DNA of 64,000 nucleotides from Glomus cerebriforme (lineage: Eukaryota; Glomeromycota; Glomeromycetes; Glomerales; Glomeraceae). Within the stretch, counting starts at the first letter, position 1, and every line of letters begins with the position of its first letter. A program made the position numbers and the translations under genes. The stretch is taken from contig QKYT01000052.1 of the NCBI GenBank assembly GCA_003550305.1, positions 110,718 to 174,717 on the forward strand. Reading direction: 5' to 3'. Positions 58,049-64,000 of this stretch are shown here, in pieces. Below the pieces are notes generated by a model. It did no database searches, was not told the origin of the DNA, and saw only the letters and a list, made by a program, of their open reading frames with translations.

Positions 58049-58247
58049 ATGTCCGAAAGGTGAAATCTTAAAAATCATCAAATCAAAATACTGTATATTT
58101 ATTTTATAACTATGATTTTATTATTAATATAAATCTTTTTTTTTTTAATTTAGGTTTCCTCACTCTGAATACTTGATTTTTGGAATCTATAACTTTTGTG
58201 GTGTTTTCGTTTGGACAGTCAGGTCTGATCAAACGGAATTTCCATGA
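58049..58247 (+). CDS. Possible two-exon 34-aa microprotein
   Basis: ATGTCCGAAAG (58049-58059) spliced at GTGAAA to an exon at 58154-58247, after a strong T-rich acceptor ending TAATTTAG, gives MSERFPHSEYLIFGIYN, FCGVFVWTVRSDQTEFP. Frame and splice sites agree, but at this size chance is a serious alternative. Confidence 0.22.
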
Positions 58248-58503
58248 ATATTATAAATACCAAAGGAAGATTCTTTTAGACTTAAAAAATGTCTAAATAA
58301 CTTTCATTGATCCCTTTAAATTAAAATGAATATTATTCTTATCCATAAAAGTATTTCCATTTACTTTCCGAGATATCGCGATCATACTTTTATCATCCCA
58401 TACTTATTACATCAATGATATGATTAAATTTAAAAACTTGCAAAAATTCTTTTCCCTTTCTTCTTTCTAAAACTTATCAACCCATTATAAAATCTAATCA
58501 AAG

Positions 58504-58779
58504 ATGAAAAAAGACTTTTTATTATTTTATACAGGATTTTTATTAGGAGTTATCACCACCTATTTTGTGATGAAGGTTAGTAGTAATAAATTAAAATAAT
58601 TTCTTTTCAAGTAATATAAAGATTATAAACCTAATAATCCTTTTTATCATTATTATTATTCTTTAAAGCCAAAAAAATCCTCCAAATCTAAGAAATCTCG
58701 AAAACAATTATTAACGACATCCATCGAAGAAAATTTACAAGAATCGGATGGTTCTCTCCTCGTTAAAAGTGAAATTTAG
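58504..58779 (+). CDS. 60-aa single-pass membrane miniprotein, two exons
   Basis: Exons 58504-58575 and 58669-58779 (donor GTTAGT, acceptor TTAAAG) give 60 aa. Residues 5-23 (FLLFYTGFLLGVITTYFV) form one membrane helix. Then a Lys/Ser-rich basic patch (KPKKSSKSKKSRK), then an acidic tail (TSIEENLQESDGSLLV). The layout of short helix plus basic and acidic linker recalls the N-terminal anchors of organelle tail/signal-anchored proteins such as Pth2, but no catalytic domain follows. A GC-balanced second exon and clean splicing support a real gene. Confidence 0.6.
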
Positions 58780-59285
58780 ATACTACGTTCTCACCTGTTT
58801 TATGTACGAAATATTATGAATTTTATTTTATTTTTTGATTGTTTGAAAAAAAAACAAATATTCATATAATATTTCCTTTTTTTTTTTTTCTATTCTAGCA
58901 ACGATTTACCTATATATATATCAATGATCTTTTAGATGGGTTGATTTCTCTATTACTATACTGTGTAATAAATGGATCACGTCATTAATTAATAATAAAT
59001 TTATAGAACTTTTAAAGATGGTTTATTTGAATTGTATCTTGTCAAATTACAAATAAAAAATCTTCGACGCGATTCCTTAATAAAATTACAGCGTGATCCA
59101 CGTGGTTAAATATATATTTTTTTTGAATTTAACAATTTAGCGATTCCGATAGTTTAAAAAAAAAAAAAAATACTCGACAATTTTTACTGCTTAAACATTA
59201 AAGAATAAAGATATATCTTAGGTGTAAAATTTTTTTATTATTTGATTGAATTAAATAAATTTGAATTCTTTCATTTCTTTAATTA
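58780..59285. other. Intergenic between convergent genes
   Basis: AT-rich 3' flanks of the miniprotein gene and the nucleotidase gene. Nothing else recognised. Confidence 0.45.
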
Positions 59286-60775
59286 TTATTTATTAAAGTG
59301 CTTGCTGCACGCTTCAATAATTTTAGGATGTATTTTAGGATGAGCAACTACAATTCCTTTGTTAGCTTTTAAAGTTCTTCCTAAAGAAAAATCTAATGGT
59401 TTAGAGTTTATATCTGAAACTTTACCACCAGCTTCTTGAACCAAAATAAATCCAGTTGCATGATCCTATTATGTAATTAAAACATTTTCAATTAATATTA
59501 CTTAATTATACTTGAATACATAAAAAGTAAAATTATATATACCCATATATTTTCTTCATAATCAGCACGAGTTGGTAAGCGTAAATAAATATTAGCATCA
59601 CCTCTAGATACTGCAGCATATTTGCATTGACTATCCATACGAAGAGGTGGTTTAGTTATACCAAGAATTGAAGCAATTTGTGCAGCATCACCATGAGATG
59701 AATGTAATACTTCAACTGATTCACAAAATGTCGCTTCTGATACCGAAGAAATATCGGCAAAATGAATTTGTGTTTCCTCCGTTGAAGACAATGCTCTCTA
59801 TTTATATTAATAATTTAATAATTTTTTTTTTAAAAAGAAAAAGAAAAAAAAAAAGTACTAGAATACTAAAAATTATATATACTTGAAAAGCTCCTTGTCC
59901 TCTTTCTGCAATAAATAGGCACCCTCTTTCCCCTTCAGGATTATTAAAATCTACAGGTAAATTAGGGCATCCCATAACTCCTAATTGTACATTACCACCT
60001 ACAATCAATGCTAAACAAATTGCATATTGTTCTCCACGTACAAATCCTTTGGTACCATCAATTGGATCAAGTGTCCACATTCCTAAAAGAAATATATTTT
60101 AAGTACTCATATAGTAAATCAAATAGAGATAATATTTACGAACTTTCTTGTGAACCACCGGGATGAGATCCTCGATCAATAGCATCCAATAACTTTTGCA
60201 CAAAAAAAAATAGATTTAAAATCAACCAAAGAAAAATTATATCTTGTTTCCGAATCAATTATTATAATACCTTTGTTTCATCTAATGGTTCATCCAATAC
60301 AGAATTAGCTAAAGAAAGAACCTTTTCTCTTAATTCTTTTCCTGCATCACCACGTAAAGCTTCAGAATCTTCTTCTCCGACAATTGGATCATTCGGAAAA
60401 GACTTATATAAAATGGTATTCACTACAGCTTGTGCACTAAAATCACCAACTGCAAAATAAAATAAATTTGCTTATTAAACAAAAAAAAAAAAAATATATA
60501 TATTTTTTCTCAATAATATTATAAAAGTTATGTACTTGTTACTGGGGACTTGTCTTTTTTGGTTATTGTCTCATTTTTAACAAGTTTTTTGAACACTTCT
60601 TGACAAACTTTACTTGCTTGTAAAACTGCATTAATAGCAACATTACGTTCTGCTGCAAATACTATTCCAAAAAAAAATAAAATAAAATAAGATAAATCAA
60701 ACAAGTTATAAATTAAAATGGTTTTATATTATTATCCTGTATAGGATGAAAAATAATTAAACTACCTGACATCAT
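59286..60775 (-). CDS. MET22: 3'(2'),5'-bisphosphate nucleotidase (HAL2/MET22 type), seven exons
   Basis: Exons 60775-60766, 60661-60536, 60449-60271, 60192-60144, 60082-59883, 59797-59543 and 59465-59286 join in frame to 332 aa, close to the family's usual ~350. It belongs to the Mg-dependent, Li-sensitive inositol-monophosphatase superfamily. Metal-site motifs are all present: GEEDSEALR near 73-81, WTLDPIDGTKGFVRGEQY near 123-140, and WDHATGFILVQEAGGKVSD near 273-291. HAL2 enzymes convert PAP to AMP and relieve inhibition of sulfate assimilation and RNA processing. The first exon codes only MMS. Exon 4 ends at a GTTCGT donor, needed to keep RMWTLDP in frame. No missing residues. Divergent from the O-fucosyltransferase-like gene, with 352 bp between the ORF-track-independent first Met codons (60775 and 61128). 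Confidence 0.92.
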
Positions 60776-61127
60776 GAATAATAAAAAAAAATTTTGAAAA
60801 AAATTTTGGGAAAAATGCGAAATTACGAAATATTTTTTTAAAAAAAACTTATGATCGATTTTACACTTACCAAGAAAGAATAGAATTATTTTTGTACGAA
60901 TTACTTAATTTGTGCTTGTAATTATAAAAATTAATTAAAATATCGGACATAAACTTCATATGGTAAAATTTGTGTTATCATTTCCGTATATTAACCCACA
61001 CATTTTGGCTGATTACCATTTTTTTCTTTTTCAAGGTCAATTTAAAGTTGCACCAATTTTTATTAAGAACCTTCATAATATAAGAGAAACCCATTTTTTT
61101 AAAAGAATATCCTCAAATTTTTCAATA

Positions 61128-62489
61128 ATGAGTCAAAGATATTTCCTCTTTATTATAACATTTCTTATAATTTATCTTGCAGTTTTATATTTAATAATTT
61201 ATTTTCCACTTAGTGGACAAATTTCTAATGAAATATCATATAAAGAAAAAACATCCCAATTAAATACTCTTTCATGTTTTGATTCAAACGACCTTAATGA
61301 AGAAAAATATATGACATATTTACCACATAGTGGATTTAATAATCAAAGGATTAGTCTTGAGAATGCTATTTTCTTATCATGGGTATTAAATCGTACATTG
61401 ATTATGCCACCAATTCTTTTAACTAAGAAATCTATTATTCCACATCGTCCGTTTAATATATTATATAGAATGTTAAATGGTAATTTGACACAAAATATGA
61501 TTACATGTAAAAGAAGAGGAGTTGAAGATAAAAGTTGTATGTTTACACAATTAGATTGGGAAGAATTGATGAATTTTAAATTTATAAAAAAAAACATTCG
61601 ATACATTCATCGTGAAGATCAAAATTTGGATGTAAATGAACTTTATTCCTTTTTAAAAATTAAGGATCCTGAAAGTCAAGTTTTTACTTTAGCCGAAGAA
61701 ACGAGATATGATTTTCAATTTTATGATGATGAAAATATTTCTAAAGTATCAGATGATCAATTTGATCATTTAATTCATATATGTTCTTTACAAAGACGTA
61801 AAGAAAAACTTATACATTTTGGATCAATTTATCATCTAAATAGGTTTAATTTAAAATATAAAGAAAATATCAAATTTCTTAAATCTGTTAGAGAAAATAT
61901 GATAATTAATCATCCTGTTTTACTTAATATTGGAGAAAAAATATCTGAACAATTAGGTGGATTAGGGTCATACATTGGTATACATTTAAGATTAGGAGAT
62001 AATGGTTTTGATAAAAAATTTGGAGCAAAAGCAGAAGAGAATGTGAATCTCGTTTTAACAAAATTATCAAATGAATTTGAATCTGATGTTCCATCATCAA
62101 CTTCATTAGATGAAATCGAAGTTTCAACAAATAATTTGGTTCCTACAAAAAATATGATAGAATCAGAGAAATGTATACGATCAATTTCTCCAGAACAACG
62201 TCATTATCCAATAATTTATCTTGCTAGTGATAAACCTCGTAATGATGTTAGATTCAAGAAATTTTTTAGAGAATTTCCTTGCGTATTTATGTTATTTTCA
62301 AATTTTGAAAAATATTTAGATCAATTGAAAGGAGTCAAAAATCCAAGAGATGGCGCTTTATTATATAGATATTTTGTTCCTTTGATTGATGGAATTGTAG
62401 CCGCAAGAGGTTTTAAATTTGTTGGTACACCTGAAAGTACTTTTTCAGATTACGTTGCAAGATTACATGAATATTGGGTTGGATCTTAA
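61128..62489 (+). CDS. O-fucosyltransferase-like type II membrane protein
   Basis: A single exon of 453 aa from the Met at 61128. An in-frame ATG at 60960 would add 56 residues, but the anchor (YFLFIITFLIIYLAVLYLII) follows the later Met directly. Short cytosolic end, membrane helix, then a lumenal domain: YLPHSGFNNQRISLENA (the GGxxNQ-like donor-site loop of GDP-fucose O-fucosyltransferases), FLSWVLNRTLIMPP, GSYIGIHLRLGD (the HxR motif), IIYLASDKPRND, and a C-terminal STFSDYVARLH motif. This order matches the PF10250/CigA-type fold. Likely a Golgi or ER fucosyltransferase using GDP-fucose; acceptor unknown. Intronless. Confidence 0.82.
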   Translation: MSQRYFLFIITFLIIYLAVLYLIIYFPLSGQISNEISYKEKTSQLNTLSCFDSNDLNEEKYMTYLPHSGFNNQRISLENAIFLSWVLNRTLIMPPILLTKKSIIPHRPFNILYRMLNGNLTQNMITCKRRGVEDKSCMFTQLDWEELMNFKFIKKNIRYIHREDQNLDVNELYSFLKIKDPESQVFTLAEETRYDFQFYDDENISKVSDDQFDHLIHICSLQRRKEKLIHFGSIYHLNRFNLKYKENIKFLKSVRENMIINHPVLLNIGEKISEQLGGLGSYIGIHLRLGDNGFDKKFGAKAEENVNLVLTKLSNEFESDVPSSTSLDEIEVSTNNLVPTKNMIESEKCIRSISPEQRHYPIIYLASDKPRNDVRFKKFFREFPCVFMLFSNFEKYLDQLKGVKNPRDGALLYRYFVPLIDGIVAARGFKFVGTPESTFSDYVARLHEYWVGS

Positions 62490-63272
62490 TGTAAAGTAAT
62501 AACAGATAATAGATTAATTACAATTATAAATAATTTTAATAATCCTAGTATAATTTTTTTTTCTTTGAATTGAACAATAAAATCTATATTAATAATAATC
62601 TTAATATATTAAATCATGATCTTTTTTTATTTGTGAATTGTTATCGTCAAAGTTATTATGTTGCATCCAACCATACAGTATCTATAATATCAAATACACG
62701 TGTTACCGCAATGTTGGTCTAACATCGGGATATACGTCGATGACTCGATGTATTCTTTGTCGCACATCCAATATATTGTGTAATTATTATTTTAAAGTAC
62801 TTGAAAAATTTCTTGCGGTCCTAATAACCAATTTTAATTCAAGATTTTGAGAAGATTCTCAATTCTAAACAAAAAAAAAAAAAAAATATGAAAAGAATCG
62901 AGAGTTTATACATATAAAGTGATTCTTTTCCTAAATGAGATGACTATTATCGTTACATAATAAGTTTAGCCAATGAAAATAAAGGTGGAAGAAAACAAGC
63001 TATACGATATAAAGTATATTATTATACGTAACAATGAAACTTTACCTATATGGGATTTGCAGTTTGCCTAATGCATGAATGTATGATTTTCTACCGTTTG
63101 AAAATTTTTTATAAAAAACACTCACAATTAACCATATAAAACTAATTGTTTATTATGATTTTTAAATGATTTACAACAAATTCACATGTAAATTTTAATT
63201 TAAATAGTCCCGATGTTTTTCTGAAAATTTTCCCCTGGATTTCTTAAATTTGAATGTTGTTTTTTTCTTCTC

Positions 63273-63305
<33 letters not shown>

Positions 63306-63335
63306 CCTAAAAAACTAAAAAACATAATTTCCAAT
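62490..63335. other. Intergenic before the second P450
   Basis: AT-rich with long A and T tracts (62872-62886, 63267-63305) just upstream of the P450 start. No gene; the 70-aa ORF at 62638 is unsupported. Confidence 0.4.
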
Positions 63336-64000
63336 ATGTGTTTAATTACATTTCTTTTATTTATATATACGATTTATTATTATTATAAATATTCTAAAAG
63401 AAAAAATCCTTTGCCTGGTCCATTACCATTACCATTTATTGGTAATTTATATCAATTAGGATTTTTAAAGGAGGATAAAAAAATTTCTAATAAATTTATT
63501 CAAGAATTATTTTCTAATTATGGAGATATATTTGAAACTTATTCTTTTAACGAAAGGATCATTTGGATCAATAGGATTGATTTAGCGGAAAAATTTTTAT
63601 ATGTTAATAATATGAAATCGACGAATTCAATCATTAACGATGAAAAATTGGAATATAATTATTTTCATTTAAGGAATAAAAATGAAATTAAAGAATTAAA
63701 GATTAATGAAATGGGAATTTATCATAATCGTGAATATAGTTCATGGAAATTTCATAGGAATGTTCTTATAAAATGTGTCACGTTACCTAAATTTTTAAAA
63801 GAAATTGTAATGGAATTACAAGAACAATTTAAAGAATTAGAGAATTATTGGAATGATATAGAATCTGTAGATTCATATTCAAATAATCATGATTCAATTC
63901 AAAATGGTTCAAGTAAAAAAGAAAACGGTTCAACAAATAACAAATTTATTAATAATAATGATGATGTAGATAAAATGATTAAAATTATTGATATATCAAA
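63336..64000 (+). CDS. Cytochrome P450, N-terminal part (runs off window)
   Basis: The frame is open from ATG 63336 to the window end (221 codons). A short membrane anchor (CLITFLLFIYTIYYYY) is followed by the basic/Pro hinge KRKNPLPGPLPLPFIGN, the classic P450 signature, then LFSNYGDIFETYS. WKFHRNVLIKCVTLP near residue 142 is the C-helix (W-x-x-x-R). An Asn/Ser-rich insert (SYSNNHDSIQNGSSKKENG) lies near residues 180-205. ER monooxygenase; substrate unknown. It is not a close paralog of the CYP7-like gene at the left edge. The heme Cys lies outside the window. Confidence 0.85.
   Translation, partial: MCLITFLLFIYTIYYYYKYSKRKNPLPGPLPLPFIGNLYQLGFLKEDKKISNKFIQELFSNYGDIFETYSFNERIIWINRIDLAEKFLYVNNMKSTNSIINDEKLEYNYFHLRNKNEIKELKINEMGIYHNREYSSWKFHRNVLIKCVTLPKFLKEIVMELQEQFKELENYWNDIESVDSYSNNHDSIQNGSSKKENGSTNNKFINNNDDVDKMIKIIDIS

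Noticed and set aside
62638..62850. 70-aa ORF after the fucosyltransferase-like gene
   Set aside because: No domain, no start context, AT-rich chance frame.
1..64000. tRNA, rRNA, snRNA and CRISPR
   Set aside because: No cloverleaf with a GTTCGA-type arm, no rRNA core and no spaced direct-repeat array was recognised by eye; a covariance-model scan would be decisive.

Overview
The window reads as nuclear DNA of an AT-rich, intron-rich fungus, most likely an arbuscular-mycorrhizal Glomeromycotina species of the Rhizophagus irregularis type. This is inference. It rests on very low GC, many short GT-AG introns, lineage-typical families (kinases with an N-terminal Cys cluster, Sel1-repeat and F-box proteins, a BTB protein, P450s) and dense nested DNA transposons. 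No rRNA, tRNA, CRISPR array or viral gene was recognised. A run of N spans 43207-43781. Exon borders below were read by eye from GT-AG signals and reading-frame continuity.

Layout. 1-12.6 kb is a gene-bearing stretch: a left-truncated P450 (-), a four-exon WW-domain miniprotein (+), a four-exon F-box protein (+), a kinase whose HRD motif reads HRN (+), a 587-aa F-box/LRR-like protein (-), a decayed gene (-) and a BTB/T1 protein (+). 13.4-28.1 kb is a transposon nest. Two ~2-2.5 kb non-autonomous Tc1/mariner-like elements lie in inverted orientation. Between them is a pogo-like element whose transposase carries a 423-bp MITE inserted exactly at its splice donor. Further right are a 3-copy ~337-bp tandem array, small MITEs and a foldback element with a ~108-bp tandem array. 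28.8-32.6 kb holds an unrecognised three-exon gene (+), a small Cys-rich secreted protein with duplicated exons (-), a frameshifted gene (-) and a PB1-like protein (+).

37.0-42.6 kb is the most interesting locus. A 659-aa protein on the minus strand combines an MLKL-like helical N-terminus, a degenerate kinase domain and Sel1-like repeats. It lies head-to-head with an 810-aa kinase with an intact HRD motif on the plus strand. 45.4-53 kb has a GRF zinc-finger protein (-), a disordered coiled-coil protein (+) and an intact paralog (+) of the HRN kinase. 53-58.5 kb is repeat-rich: a ~1.1-kb AT-rich satellite, a relic of the same kinase family, and possible microproteins. 58.5-64 kb holds a 60-aa membrane miniprotein (+), a seven-exon 3'(2'),5'-bisphosphate nucleotidase (-), an O-fucosyltransferase-like protein (+) and a right-truncated P450 (+).

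No operon logic applies. Functional coupling is suggested only for the divergent kinase / MLKL-like pair, and that is inference.
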